A stretch of DNA of 64,000 nt from Rudanella paleaurantiibacter (GTDB lineage Bacteria; Bacteroidota; Bacteroidia; Cytophagales; Spirosomataceae): assembly GCF_009184635.1 (NCBI RefSeq), contig NZ_WELI01000001.1, positions 186,001 to 250,000 of the forward strand, read 5' to 3'. The position numbers and the translations under genes are program-made. The first letter of the stretch is position 1. Each line of letters opens with the position of its first letter. Of the stretch, positions 34,706 through 44,102 are shown piece after piece. The notes beneath the pieces were generated by a model. The model did not search any database. It was not told where the DNA came from and was given only the letters and a program-made list of their open reading frames with translations.

Positions 34706-36970
34706 CTTTCCTTGTGCCCCCACAACGGCGATAGCCACCATGTTGACGATTTCGCGCTCCGACGAGCCCAGCTGCAATACGTGTACCGGCTTGCGGATAC
34801 CCAGCAGAATGGGCCCAATGGCGTCGGCACCACCTACTTCCGACATCAGGTTGTAGGCAATATTGCTGGCCGACAGGTTCGGGAAGATAAGCGTGTTGGC
34901 GCCTTCCTCGATCAGCTTGCTGAACGGGTGGTTTTGCTTCAGCAGTTCCGTGTTGAAGGCCAGGTGCGCCTGAATTTCACCGTCCACAATCATGTCGGGG
35001 TTGCGCTGATGCAGCATTTCAACCGCCCGGTTCATTTTCTCGGCGTCTTCGCCTTTGGCACTGCCAAAGTTGGAGTACGTAACCAGCGCAATGCGGGGCT
35101 TAATGTTAAACTGCTCTACGGCTTTGGCGGTCAGCTCCGTAATTTCGACAATCTCTTCAGCCGTTGGGTTGAAGTTCACCGTCGTGTCGGAGAAGAACAG
35201 CGGGCCGCGCTTGGTGAGCAGAATGTACATACCGGCCACCTTTTTCACACCCGGCTCGCGCCCAATTACCTGAAGGGCCGGCCGGATAGTGTCGGGGTAG
35301 TTGCGGGTCAGACCCGAAATGAGGGCGTCGGCTTCACCCGACTCCACCATCATGGCCCCGAAGTAGTTGCGGTAGTACATCAGCTTACGGGCTTCGCGGG
35401 CGTTAACCCCTTTGCGCTGCCGGCGCTGGAAATACAAATCAGCAAACTTCTGGATGAGGGCATCCTGTTCAGGGGCGCGTGGGTCCAGAATGGGCGTATC
35501 GCCCAGATCGATGTTATTCTGCTCGATCATCTGCCGGATCATGGCCGTTTCGCCCAACAAAATGGGGTAGGCAATGCCCTCGTCGCGCACTTGCTGAGCC
35601 GCCTTGAGCACTTTGAGGTTTTCGGCATCGGCGAATACCACCCGCTTGGGGTTCGACTTGGCCTTGTTGATGATCACCCGCGAGATCCGGTTGTCTTGCC
35701 CCAGTCGGCGGGCCAGTTGGCTTTCGTAGGCTTCCCAGTCGGTAATCGGCTCTTTGGCTACGCCCGATTCCATAGCCGCGCGGGCTACCGCCGGAGCTAC
35801 CGTACTGAGCAGACGCGGATCTACGGGTTTGGGGATGATGTACGTCCGGCCAAACATCAGGTTGTCGGTGCTGTAGGCCATATTGACCAGATCAGGTACC
35901 GGTTTTTTAGCCAGATCGGCCAGGGCTAGCGTTGCCGCCAGTTTCATGGCTTCATTGATCTCGGTGGCCCGCACGTCGAGGGCACCCCGGAAAATGTACG
36001 GGAAACCGAGCACGTTGTTTACCTGGTTGGGGTAATCCGAACGGCCCGTAGCCATGATGATGTCGGGCCGGGCGGCCAGCGCTTCTTCGTAGCTAATTTC
36101 GGGCGTGGGGTTGGCCATGGCAAACACAATCGGGTTCTCAGCCATGCTCTGCACCATCGCCTGACTAACCACATTGCCTTTCGACAGACCGATGAACACA
36201 TCAGCCCCTACAAAGGCTTCTTCCAGCGAGTGCAAATCGCGTGAGGTGGCAAACAGGGCTTTGCGCTCGTCGAGGTCGGTGCGGTCGGCACGGATCGGGC
36301 CTTTAGAGTCGCACATCACAATGTTTTTCACATTGGCGCCGAGGGCTACGTAGAGTTTGGTACACGAGATGGCCGAAGCTCCCGCGCCATTGACCACGAT
36401 TTTGACTTCGTCGATCTTTTTACCCACAATTTCCAGAGCGTTCAGCAAGGCGGCTCCTGAGATAATAGCCGTACCGTGCTGATCGTCGTGCATCACCGGA
36501 ATGTTCAGCTCTTTCTTGAGCCGTTCTTCGATTTCGAAGCATTCCGGGGCCTTAATATCTTCGAGGTTAACACCGCCGAAGGTAGGTTCCAGAATCTTAA
36601 CAGTCCGTACAAATTCGTCGACGTTCTTGGTGTTCAGCTCAATGTCGAACACGTCGATATCCGCGTAGATTTTAAACAGCAGGCCCTTTCCTTCCATAAC
36701 CGGCTTGCCGGCTTCGGGGCCAATATCACCTAAGCCGAGTACCGCGGTTCCGTTTGAAATCACGGCTACCAGGTTGCCTTTGGTGGTGTATTTGTACACA
36801 TCTTCGGGGTTGGCGGCAATAGCCAGGCAGGGCTCTGCCACACCCGGCGAGTACGCGAGGGTCAGGTCGCGCTGGGTGCTGTATTCTTTCGATGGAATGA
36901 CCTCCAGCTTGCCGGGCCGGCCTTTTGCGTGGTATTCGAGGGCGTCTTCGCGCCGTATCTTTTGTTGCAT
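34703..36970 (-). CDS. maeB: NADP-dependent malic enzyme (malic enzyme-phosphotransacetylase fusion)
   Basis: A 755-aa two-domain enzyme. Residues about 1-430 are malic enzyme, converting malate to pyruvate and CO2 with NADP: '[17 protein letters not shown]', '[20 protein letters not shown]', '[20 protein letters not shown]', '[20 protein letters not shown]' and '[13 protein letters not shown]'. Residues about 430-755 resemble phosphate acetyltransferase and in MaeB serve mainly regulation and oligomerisation. '[20 protein letters not shown]' is also typical. Length matches the family. Together with upstream-gap spacing of 85 bp to the divergent FGE-like gene, it probably has its own promoter. 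Confidence 0.96.
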   Translation of the reverse strand: MQQKIRREDALEYHAKGRPGKLEVIPSKEYSTQRDLTLAYSPGVAEPCLAIAANPEDVYKYTTKGNLVAVISNGTAVLGLGDIGPEAGKPVMEGKGLLFKIYADIDVFDIELNTKNVDEFVRTVKILEPTFGGVNLEDIKAPECFEIEERLKKELNIPVMHDDQHGTAIISGAALLNALEIVGKKIDEVKIVVNGAGASAISCTKLYVALGANVKNIVMCDSKGPIRADRTDLDERKALFATSRDLHSLEEAFVGADVFIGLSKGNVVSQAMVQSMAENPIVFAMANPTPEISYEEALAARPDIIMATGRSDYPNQVNNVLGFPYIFRGALDVRATEINEAMKLAATLALADLAKKPVPDLVNMAYSTDNLMFGRTYIIPKPVDPRLLSTVAPAVARAAMESGVAKEPITDWEAYESQLARRLGQDNRISRVIINKAKSNPKRVVFADAENLKVLKAAQQVRDEGIAYPILLGETAMIRQMIEQNNIDLGDTPILDPRAPEQDALIQKFADLYFQRRQRKGVNAREARKLMYYRNYFGAMMVESGEADALISGLTRNYPDTIRPALQVIGREPGVKKVAGMYILLTKRGPLFFSDTTVNFNPTAEEIVEITELTAKAVEQFNIKPRIALVTYSNFGSAKGEDAEKMNRAVEMLHQRNPDMIVDGEIQAHLAFNTELLKQNHPFSKLIEEGANTLIFPNLSASNIAYNLMSEVGGADAIGPILLGIRKPVHVLQLGSSEREIVNMVAIAVVGAQGK

Positions 36971-37055
36971 ATGATCGGTTTCTGAGGGGTCTTGTTAAGA
37001 GTGCGAAGGTACGGAAGTACGACGAAATGGTCGTGAAAGTCTTTATTTTTGTCCT

Positions 37056-37994
37056 ATGCGATTGTCTATTTTGTGTCTGTTTGCGGGCGTTCTGGCCGCT
37101 TGTGAGTCGGCTCCGTCTACGTACTCGTACGCACCCGGCATCGAGACTGCCGCTACTCCCGATGCCTTTGCTACCTCCCCGTCGCCGGTGTCGGTAGCGG
37201 CTCCGGCGGGCATGGTGCTGGTGCCCGGTGGCGTTACCCAGATTGGGTCGGCAGAGGGTTTAGACGCCGAAAAACCGGTGATCTGGGCCCGGATAGCCCC
37301 GTTTTTCATCGATGAGTCGCCTGTAACGGTAGCCGAGTTTCGCAAGTTTGTACAGGCAACGGGCTACAAAACCCAGGCTGAGACGTTTGGCGATGGGGGC
37401 GTATTCAGCGAAGAAAACCGGGGCTGGACACTCGTGAAAGGGGCGTGCTGGCACCACCCGCAAGGCCCTGATGCGCCCCCGGCCCCCGACAATCACCCCG
37501 TTACGCAGGTCTCCTGGAATGATGCCACCGCCTACGCTACCTGGGCCAAAAAGCGGCTCCCCTCCGAACTGGAGTGGGAACACGCAGCCCGCAACGGTCG
37601 CAACGATCAAACACTGTACTCCTTTGGCAACGACTTAGTGGAAAACGGAAAGCCCCGTGCCAACACTTGGAATGGCATTTTTCCTGAGAAAAACGCCAAC
37701 ACCGATGGCTTCAGGACGACGTCGCCCGTGGGCTACTTCGGCAAAACACCCCTAGGCCTTACCGATATGACCGGTAATGTGTGGGAGTGGTGCACCGACT
37801 GGCGGATGAATTACGGCGATTTGGTGGCCGGAAAACCCGCGCCCACCTCTGGCGACGAAAAAGCCATGCGGGGTGGGTCGTTTTTGTGCGAGCCAAGCTG
37901 GTGCCACGGCTACCGGGTGTCGGGGCGGTCGTTTAGCACCCCCGAAACGGGCCTGATGCACGTTGGCTTCCGGTGCGTCCGGTCGGTACAGTGA
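37056..37994 (+). CDS. Formylglycine-generating-enzyme family lipoprotein
   Basis: A 312-aa protein with a lipoprotein signal (MRLSILCLFAGVLAAC, lipobox LAAC) and an FGE-sulfatase/SUMF1 domain from about residue 50 (MVLVPGGVTQIGSAEGLDAE; FFIDESPVTVAEFRKFVQAT; HPVTQVSWNDATAYATWAKK; LPSELEWEHAARNG; MTGNVWEWCTDW). The loop RGGSFLCEPSWCHGYRVSGR keeps both cysteines of the aerobic copper FGE active site (Cys278 and Cys283, C-x4-C). Many bacterial SUMF1-fold proteins have lost these, so this one may be a real sulfatase-activating enzyme, placed outside the cytoplasm. No sulfatase is in the window. Confidence 0.88.
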   Translation: MRLSILCLFAGVLAACESAPSTYSYAPGIETAATPDAFATSPSPVSVAAPAGMVLVPGGVTQIGSAEGLDAEKPVIWARIAPFFIDESPVTVAEFRKFVQATGYKTQAETFGDGGVFSEENRGWTLVKGACWHHPQGPDAPPAPDNHPVTQVSWNDATAYATWAKKRLPSELEWEHAARNGRNDQTLYSFGNDLVENGKPRANTWNGIFPEKNANTDGFRTTSPVGYFGKTPLGLTDMTGNVWEWCTDWRMNYGDLVAGKPAPTSGDEKAMRGGSFLCEPSWCHGYRVSGRSFSTPETGLMHVGFRCVRSVQ

Positions 37995-38018
37995 GGGTAG
38001 GGTTCAACGGAATAGTTT

Positions 38019-38061
38019 CCAAACGCAAAAAGCGGGCAATAGGCCCGCTTTTTGCGTTTGG
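38019..38061. terminator. Bidirectional terminator between the FGE-like gene and the 92-aa gene
   Basis: A long perfect stem (CCAAACGCAAAAAGCGGGC with its complement, 19 bp) around the loop AATAG. Runs of A and T within the stem (AAAAA/TTTTT) give a U-tract effect in both directions. It lies 24 bp after the FGE-like stop and about 10 bp before the stop of the convergent gene at 38071. Confidence 0.8.
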
Positions 38062-38070
38062 AAAAGCGTG

Positions 38071-38349
38071 TTATTTCGATAAATCGTCTACCGAGAACCG
38101 CTCAATAAATGGCTCCAGAAAGTCGGTGTTCGACGGCATGTCCAGATAGTGCCTGATGCTACTAACCTGCCAGGTAGTAAACCAGCCTTTGAGGGTAGGT
38201 ACGCAGGTAATATCGACAAAGTGCGAGTCCAGATAATACAGGCTCCGCATCTCGGTATTGCTGGTAACAGTTGTCAGAAGCGTCCCTTCTTTGTACGTGA
38301 GGCTCAGTTGCTCCTGTATATCCATCGATTGAAAGTCGGTCGTCAGCAT
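38071..38349 (-). CDS. Small hypothetical protein
   Basis: A 92-aa cytoplasmic protein starting MLTTDFQSMDIQEQLSLTYK. It contains a beta-rich central part (LLTTVTSNTEMRSLYYLDSH, then FVDITCVP) and a helical end (FLEPFIERFSVDDLSK). No family is recognised. It is somewhat more AT-rich than its neighbours. Convergent with the FGE-like gene across a strong shared terminator, which supports it being a real transcribed gene. Confidence 0.6.
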   Translation of the reverse strand: MLTTDFQSMDIQEQLSLTYKEGTLLTTVTSNTEMRSLYYLDSHFVDITCVPTLKGWFTTWQVSSIRHYLDMPSNTDFLEPFIERFSVDDLSK

Positions 38350-38736
38350 TGTAGTAAGCGGATTCTATGATGAAGTTTCTTCTGTGTCTGTTTCGAGACT
38401 GCCTACAAAAGCTGTCTCCCTGTGGTTTTGTTAACGCATATTTACAGAAAAAAGGTTGAACTATTTGCAAAGTTTTGCAGAAAAATATTCAAAATAGCTT
38501 ATAACTATTTATATAGTTGTTGTTTATGGCTTACAAAAACTGGATTTTGGCAGAAATAGGTGATAAAAAGCGAAAAATGCCACGAAGTTAAATTTTTCTA
38601 ATCTTAGCCAGTGGGGCCGCCAAAACAGGAGGAAATGAGGGGAGTTGGCGAGGGTATGGCTCAGTGTTACAAAAAAAATAGGGACAACCGTCTGATGGTT
38701 GTCCCTGTGATTTCTGTTACCAAAAAATAGAGCCCG
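38350..38736. other. AT-rich intergenic region
   Basis: About 390 bp between the start of the 92-aa gene and the stop of the DUF1501 gene. It is distinctly AT-rich (notably 38440-38610) and holds the upstream region of the 92-aa gene and, at its right end, the terminator at 38680-38706. No coding frame or repeat of the families seen elsewhere is apparent. Confidence 0.5.
38680..38706 (-). terminator. Rho-independent terminator of the DUF1800-DUF1501 operon
   Basis: On the minus strand a 10-bp perfect stem (AGGGACAACC with its complement, 7-nt loop) is followed by a run of eight T. It lies 30 bp after the DUF1501 stop codon. Confidence 0.9.
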
Positions 38737-40302
38737 TTACCGGTTTACCAATAGCCGGTTGGTCAGCTTCCGGCGGCCCGTTTCGACTGCTACAATGTAC
38801 GTACCGGCTGGTAGCTCGCGTACACTCATGCGGTAGGTGTTGGCCTGCAACCGCTCAACAGGTACGGAGAGCGGTCGACCGGTCATATCCACTACCTGCA
38901 CCGATTGCAGCCCTCCCGGACCAAATAATTCTGACTCCATAAGAACCTCGTCGACGGCGGGGTTGGGGTACAAGCCAAACGTAACGAGTGGGTCTTCATT
39001 GGCGGCCACAATCTGACGGAACATCGGGGCTGGCTCAAAATTGCGGAGCAGCACACTATTGGCTGTAGCCGTGGTTTCACCAAGCCAATCGGTGAGGAGG
39101 GCCGAATATACCTGCCGGAAATCCATCTGCATCTTGATTGAGTTTCCATCAAGGTCGGTCAGCGACGGATTCTTGCCTACAAACTGGGTTTTGATGCCTT
39201 CGCCCGCGAACACAAACACTGGAGCGGCTACACCATGGTCGGTGCCGCGCGCACTGTTCGAACCGGCCCGGCGACCAAATTCCGAAAAGGTCATGCCAGC
39301 CACCCGTTTGTCGATGCCCATCATCTTAAGGTCGGTCATAAACGCCCGAATTCCGTCGGATACCATTTTGAGCAGGTTTGCGTGCGCCCCGATGCTCGTG
39401 TCGGTGGCATCGGTCTGGGTCGCGTGCGTGTCGAACCCGCCGATCGAAACGTAATATACCTTGGTACGTAACCCACCGTGAATCAACCGGGCTACAATCT
39501 TGAGCTGATCGGCCAGCGAGTTGCTCGTGGGGTAGGTGGCCATATTTTTACCCTTGCCAGCAGCTGCCTTGATTTGCCCGGCATACTGCACCGACGACAC
39601 CTGTTGCTGCCGGATAAAGGCAATGCTGCGCCCGGCGGGTGTGTTGGCCGTGGTGCCGGGGTCAATGGCTGCTTTGTCACCTACAAGGGTCGCAAACGTA
39701 TCCGGGTTCTGAATAGCAATCGCCATCGACTGCGAGGGGCCCAGCAACGAGGTCGACGTGATATAGTTAATCTGTACGGCGAGCGGGTCGGGCATGGCCG
39801 TGCTGGGGTACTTATCGGGATAGCCGGGAAACTCGGAGTCTAGGTACCGCCCCAACCAGCCTGTCGTGAGGGTTTGGTTGCTGTTGGCCGCCGTAAACCA
39901 GATGTCGCTGGCCCGGAAGTGCGACTGTGAAGGCGAGGGGTACGAAACTGAATGTACAATCGACATTTTCCCCTCGTTAAACAGGTCGCGCATACCGGTC
40001 ATGGCCGGGTGCAGGCCCGTTGTAATGGTATTGGTGAGCCGCAGTACTTTGTCTTCTTTGATGGCAATATTGCTCCGAAGGTTGTTGTAGGCGCTCATCT
40101 GATCGAGCGGGATCACGGTATTGAGGCCGTCGTTACCGCCGTTGAGCTGTACCAGCACCAGTACCCGGTCATTGGTATCGGCCACTGAAGCGAGCGCATC
40201 GAGGAACGCCGTTTGACCGTAAGCGCGGGCGCTGTACCCACCGAGTACAACCGGAGTCATGGCTCCGGCAGCAGCGTATTGTATAAAATCGCGACGTTTC
40301 AT
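38737..40302 (-). CDS. DUF1501 domain protein with T9SS C-terminal sorting domain
   Basis: A 521-aa exported protein. The N-terminus MKRRDFIQYAAAGAMTPVVL is a Tat-like signal. The body is the DUF1501 domain, an alkaline-phosphatase-superfamily fold: VLVQLNGGNDGLNTVIPLD near 50, IGGFDTHATQTDAT and FGRRAGSNSARGTDHGVAAP, with likely metal ligands. The C-terminal about 85 residues (LVTFGLYPNPAVDEVLMESE to TNRLLVNR) form a type A T9SS sorting domain. It overlaps no other gene but follows the DUF1800 gene by 3 bp, the usual pairing. Likely surface-exposed; biochemical role unknown. Confidence 0.93.
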   Translation of the reverse strand: MKRRDFIQYAAAGAMTPVVLGGYSARAYGQTAFLDALASVADTNDRVLVLVQLNGGNDGLNTVIPLDQMSAYNNLRSNIAIKEDKVLRLTNTITTGLHPAMTGMRDLFNEGKMSIVHSVSYPSPSQSHFRASDIWFTAANSNQTLTTGWLGRYLDSEFPGYPDKYPSTAMPDPLAVQINYITSTSLLGPSQSMAIAIQNPDTFATLVGDKAAIDPGTTANTPAGRSIAFIRQQQVSSVQYAGQIKAAAGKGKNMATYPTSNSLADQLKIVARLIHGGLRTKVYYVSIGGFDTHATQTDATDTSIGAHANLLKMVSDGIRAFMTDLKMMGIDKRVAGMTFSEFGRRAGSNSARGTDHGVAAPVFVFAGEGIKTQFVGKNPSLTDLDGNSIKMQMDFRQVYSALLTDWLGETTATANSVLLRNFEPAPMFRQIVAANEDPLVTFGLYPNPAVDEVLMESELFGPGGLQSVQVVDMTGRPLSVPVERLQANTYRMSVRELPAGTYIVAVETGRRKLTNRLLVNR

Positions 40303-40305
40303 TGT

Positions 40306-41850
40306 TTAGGACATTTGGAACTCGGCCATGCGGTACATGAACAGAAAGAGATTGTCGAGTTTGATCTTGACACTCATGCGCTTGGCGTTGGTGGGGCTCT
40401 GCGCATAATCATTCCATTCAGCAGGCCATTCGTAGCGCGGCAAGCCCGGCACCAGCACCTGATCAATCAGGAAATCTTTCTGTGATTGAGACAGCGGTAC
40501 GGCAAAGACCAGATCGGTCAGCTCGTCCATCATCTGCACAGGGTCGCCGGGGTTACTCAGGGCTCTGACCACTTCAACCGAGTCGAGACCGTAGGTAACA
40601 TTATTGTAGCGAATCTGCCCTCGTATAAACTGATCGGTAAAGAGCGAGCGTAGCGCCAGCGTGTTGGCACTAATCCAGATTCGGTCGAGGCCGGTATCGT
40701 AGTAAGGCGGGTAACCGAATACGGTTGGTTGTTCGTACACGTCCATCTGTTGCTCGCGGGCGCGGCCACGCAGGTAGTCGCCCAGCTGATTGAACGCGGT
40801 GGTGCCGTGTTCGGGCGTTTTGAGCCCCGCAAACCGGAACTGCCCCACCAGTAATTCGAGTGGCGACCGGATGATGGCCCCCCGGATGCTTTCTTCGTAG
40901 AAATGGTCGCTCGTAAACAGGGTTGTGAGTACGGGTTTCAGTTCGTACTTGTTATCCCGGTAGATTTTGGCGAGGGGCTCGATAACGTTTGATTCGACGG
41001 CCGGGGTAATCTCGGTACAAACAAAGAAGCGGTACAGCTTACGAATCAGGAACCGGGCTGTTTCGGGTTGCCGCAGAATCATGTCGACCATGTCGGCCAG
41101 TTCTTCGTCGCCAGCGGTGGCCCCGGTGCGGCCTTTGACCACATAGTTGCCATACGCAGCCGAAAACTGTTTGTTGCCGGTATCGTGCTGATTCGCCCGA
41201 AACGCAACCGTGATGTCGGCACTGGTGGTGCTGCGGAAACCCGTATCGGCCCAGCCGGTGAGCACGCGGGTGGCCGCTTTCACGTCGTCTTCGGTGTATT
41301 GGCCCCCCAGCCCGATCGTAAACAGCTCCTGCAACTCCCGCCCGTAGTTTTCATTGGGCTTGTTGGCTACGTTGACATTGCCGTTGAGGTACCGCAACAT
41401 GGCCGGGTCTTTGGTCATGTCGATCACAAACTGCCGGAAATTCCCTGTCGCATACTGCCGAATAAGCAGCAGCTGCCGGTAGAGATAACGGGCGTCTGAC
41501 ACCGTAGCGTAGGTCGACACGAAATGGTTTTGCCAGAACAGGGTCAGCTTTTCGCGAACCGACGCCCCTTCGTTGATCATCAGGCCCAGCCACCAGTTCT
41601 TTAAGGCCGTTTGGTGGGCCGTTTGCAGGTCGTTGTTAAACGGCAGATCGACAAAGGTTTTTCCCGTTGTGGTGTCGATGGGGGGCGTAGGCGTAGGCTG
41701 ATCGGCCAGCAACAGCGCCACGGCAGCTGCGGGCTTAAGGCCCGTAAACTGCCGGAGCTGAGCCGCCGTTGGACCAAAGGTAGCCCGTCGGAGCAGATGG
41801 GCCGCCTGTGTTCTCGTCAGCGATTGAGTATAAGTAGATAACCAGGGCAT
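40306..41850 (-). CDS. DUF1800 domain protein
   Basis: A 514-aa protein of the DUF1800 family: 'AAHLLRRATFGPTAAQLRQF' at the N-terminus, 'WWLGLMINEGASVREKLTLF', 'WQNHFVS', 'NENYGRELQELFTIGLGGQY', 'YTEDDVKAATRVLTGWA' and 'FLIRKLYRFFVC' are its standard blocks. No clear signal peptide is visible in this frame. DUF1800 genes are nearly always followed by a DUF1501 gene, as here (3-bp gap, translationally coupled). Function is unknown; the pair is widespread in Bacteroidota, Planctomycetota and Proteobacteria. Confidence 0.93.
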   Translation of the reverse strand: MPWLSTYTQSLTRTQAAHLLRRATFGPTAAQLRQFTGLKPAAAVALLLADQPTPTPPIDTTTGKTFVDLPFNNDLQTAHQTALKNWWLGLMINEGASVREKLTLFWQNHFVSTYATVSDARYLYRQLLLIRQYATGNFRQFVIDMTKDPAMLRYLNGNVNVANKPNENYGRELQELFTIGLGGQYTEDDVKAATRVLTGWADTGFRSTTSADITVAFRANQHDTGNKQFSAAYGNYVVKGRTGATAGDEELADMVDMILRQPETARFLIRKLYRFFVCTEITPAVESNVIEPLAKIYRDNKYELKPVLTTLFTSDHFYEESIRGAIIRSPLELLVGQFRFAGLKTPEHGTTAFNQLGDYLRGRAREQQMDVYEQPTVFGYPPYYDTGLDRIWISANTLALRSLFTDQFIRGQIRYNNVTYGLDSVEVVRALSNPGDPVQMMDELTDLVFAVPLSQSQKDFLIDQVLVPGLPRYEWPAEWNDYAQSPTNAKRMSVKIKLDNLFLFMYRMAEFQMS

Positions 41851-42040
41851 AGAATTGCACTAAAACGCGATCAATTTAGATTGACAGCAAGATAGGCAAA
41901 ACCGTTGCGTTTAAATGACTATAAATCAGTAAGTTAACATTTACAAATAGGCATGCATTGATATGTATGCCCAACAAGTTAATGGTTATCAGGGAAGCGC
42001 CGACAAAGCGAGTAAATCTGGTAGTTGGGTAGGTGGGCGG

Positions 42041-43717
42041 TTATTCCCAGACCACAACTTCGTCGCGTTCGTACCAGTGCTCCAGGTGCGGGCCGTAGTG
42101 AGCCTCGACCACATTGCGTTTGGTTTTCATGGTCGGGGTAAGCATGTTATTATCGACCGTCCAGGTATCACGGACTACCACCACTTTTTTGACCCGCTCA
42201 TACGCGTGCAGTCGGGGGTTGAGGGTATTCATGGTGGCCGACAGGCTTTCGGTTACCTGCTCACGATTGACCGAGCGGCCCAGTTCCGACAACACCACCA
42301 GCGCAACCGGTTGGGGAAGATGCTGCCCAGCCACGCAGATTTGCTCAATGAGGTTATTGTCCGAAAAGCCAAACTCGATTTGGGCGGGTGCTACGTACTC
42401 GCCTTTGGCCGTTTTGTACATCTCTTTCACCCGGCCCGTAATTTTCAGGAATCCGTCGGCGTCCACTTCACCCACATCGCCGGTGTAGAGCCAGCCATCG
42501 CGCAGGGTTTGGGCGGTCAGTTCGGGTTCGCGGTAGTAGCCGAGCATATTCCAGGGCGAGCGCATGGCAATTTCGCCCGTTACGGGGTCGATTTTAACCT
42601 CGACGCCGGGATACAGTTTGCCCACGGTGCCGTCTTTTACCTGATTGGGTGGCATCATAGACACGGCTCCCAGATTTTCGGTCATGCCGTAGGCTTCCTG
42701 AATAGTAATGCCTAACGCGCGGAACCACCGGATCAGCGACGTAGGCATGGGCGCGGCCCCGGTCAGAATCAGTTTAGCTTCGTTCAGGCCCAGTCCTTCC
42801 CGAATTTTTTTCTTGACCAGGCCCGACACAATCGGGATACGGAGCAGCAGGTCGAGTTTCTTTTGTGGCATTTTGGCCAGAATCCCGAGCTGAAACTTTG
42901 TCCAGATACGCGGCACGGCCAGAAAATGCGTGGGGCGGGCGGCTGCCAGATTCCGGGCAAACGAATCCAGCGTCTCGGCGAAGTAGATGGTGCCCCCGGT
43001 CATGAGGCAGGTAGCTTCTACGAGGTTCCGCTCGGCAATGTGGCATAGGGGAAGGTACGAAAAAAACCGGGTTTCGGGGAGGTCGTGCCGCAGCATGGGT
43101 CTGGTTTTCTCGATGGCCTCGGCCATGGCCCGGTACTGCATCATCACGCCCTTGGGGTTGCCTGTGGTGCCGGAGGTGTAAATAATGGTAAACAGGTCGT
43201 CGGGGGCGGGCCGGAACGTGCCGGTCATGGGCCGGTACCGGTCCAGAATATCGTTCCACTGCACCAGATCGGGGTCTATGGGGCCATACTCGGGAAACTG
43301 AATCCCAATTACATCCGTGGGGACGCCCGCTTTGGTGGCGGGCCAGTCGTCGAGTTTGCCAACAAACAAAACCGGGCAACCACTGTGCTGCATCACCTGC
43401 CGGAGCTGATCGGCGGTGAGGGTAGCATAAAACGGCACCGAAACATGGCCACTGATCATGATGGCCAGATCGGCGATGATCCAGTGCGCGCAGTTTTTGG
43501 AGATCAAACCGACGGGGCTTCCCGGTGGCAAATCGAGCGATTGCAGGTAAGTGGCCAGAATCCGGGCCTGCCGACCGGTTTCGGCCCAGCTAAAATCGAT
43601 AAAGGTATCGCCCACGGGTTGCCGCAGAAAGATATCGTCGGGGCGGGTTTGCTCATACTGATAAAACGCATCGACAAGCGTGACGGTAGCCAGGGCGTTG
43701 GTTAGTTCGGTGTTCAT
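42041..43717 (-). CDS. AMP-dependent long-chain acyl-CoA synthetase
   Basis: A 558-aa ANL-superfamily ligase that adenylates a fatty acid and joins it to CoA. ATP-binding motif IIYTSGTTGNPKGVMM near 175; 'FFSYLPLCHIAERNLVEATC' and 'FLAVPRIWTKFQLGI' are typical of the FadD15-like long-chain group; 'IQEAYGMTENLGAVSMMPPN' is the A5 motif; 'DGWLYTGDVGEVDADGFLKI' carries the hinge region; 'KEMYKTAKGEYVAPAQIEFG' is A8-A10-like. Cytoplasmic or peripheral membrane. It stands alone, with a 190-bp gap to the DUF1800 gene. Confidence 0.93.
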   Translation of the reverse strand: MNTELTNALATVTLVDAFYQYEQTRPDDIFLRQPVGDTFIDFSWAETGRQARILATYLQSLDLPPGSPVGLISKNCAHWIIADLAIMISGHVSVPFYATLTADQLRQVMQHSGCPVLFVGKLDDWPATKAGVPTDVIGIQFPEYGPIDPDLVQWNDILDRYRPMTGTFRPAPDDLFTIIYTSGTTGNPKGVMMQYRAMAEAIEKTRPMLRHDLPETRFFSYLPLCHIAERNLVEATCLMTGGTIYFAETLDSFARNLAAARPTHFLAVPRIWTKFQLGILAKMPQKKLDLLLRIPIVSGLVKKKIREGLGLNEAKLILTGAAPMPTSLIRWFRALGITIQEAYGMTENLGAVSMMPPNQVKDGTVGKLYPGVEVKIDPVTGEIAMRSPWNMLGYYREPELTAQTLRDGWLYTGDVGEVDADGFLKITGRVKEMYKTAKGEYVAPAQIEFGFSDNNLIEQICVAGQHLPQPVALVVLSELGRSVNREQVTESLSATMNTLNPRLHAYERVKKVVVVRDTWTVDNNMLTPTMKTKRNVVEAHYGPHLEHWYERDEVVVWE

Positions 43718-43883
43718 ACAAGAAGGCTGTTGTAATTTTATACGATAAAACTATATTTTTCTTATAAAAGCAAGTGCTTTGTTTCCTTTACTACTTCACA
43801 ATCAAGGCTTTTGTGAGGCTTGCTCGTTAGGGCTCTGGATACTGGACAAAATGTACAATCAATCGATTGACTTAGCCAATTGA

Positions 43884-43961
43884 ACGCGGATGACACGGAT
43901 TAGGCAGATGTACACCCATGAGTATATCTGTGAAAATCTGTCCAATCCGTGTCATCCGCGT
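43884..43961. repeat. Inverted repeat ACGCGGATGACACGGATT
   Basis: An 18-bp perfect inverted repeat (43884-43901 and 43944-43961) with further imperfect pairing inside (GCAGAT/ATCTG). It lies in the 385-bp gap upstream of the acyl-CoA synthetase gene. The rest of that gap holds the terminator at 44040-44070 and no coding frame. Related hairpins are common in other bacterial genomes, and only one copy is in this window. Confidence 0.7.
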
Positions 43962-44027
43962 GCCAATTCTTTCGCACTGAACAAATGCCCAGTACTGAGC
44001 TTGTGGGGTGAGGGCCAGTCTGGCGGC

Positions 44028-44070
44028 TTATAAAACGGAAAGGGTGGCCGGTTCGAATCCAGCCACCCTT
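44028..44070 (-). terminator. Terminator of the 11-mer-repeat gene, with a T-arm-like loop
   Basis: On the minus strand AAGGGTGGC pairs with GCCACCCTT (9 bp perfect, 44040-44048 with 44062-44070) and the stem is followed by TCCGTTTTATAA. The 13-nt loop, read on the plus strand, is CGGTTCGAATCCA, which is the universal tRNA T-loop/B-box sequence. It lies 33 bp after the stop of the gene at 44103. Confidence 0.7.
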
Positions 44071-44102
44071 GTATGAGGTTCAATCGTTGTATGTGCCCTG
44101 AC

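Noticed and set aside
34712-35929. 405-aa plus-strand open frame
   Set aside because: Antisense to maeB; the composition (many His/Val/Gly) is typical of a shadow frame and no domain is visible.
44004-44071. Possible tRNA gene
   Set aside because: Only the T-arm and part of an acceptor-like pairing are present; no D-loop GG pair, no convincing anticodon arm, and the total length is too short. Kept only as an observation on the terminator.
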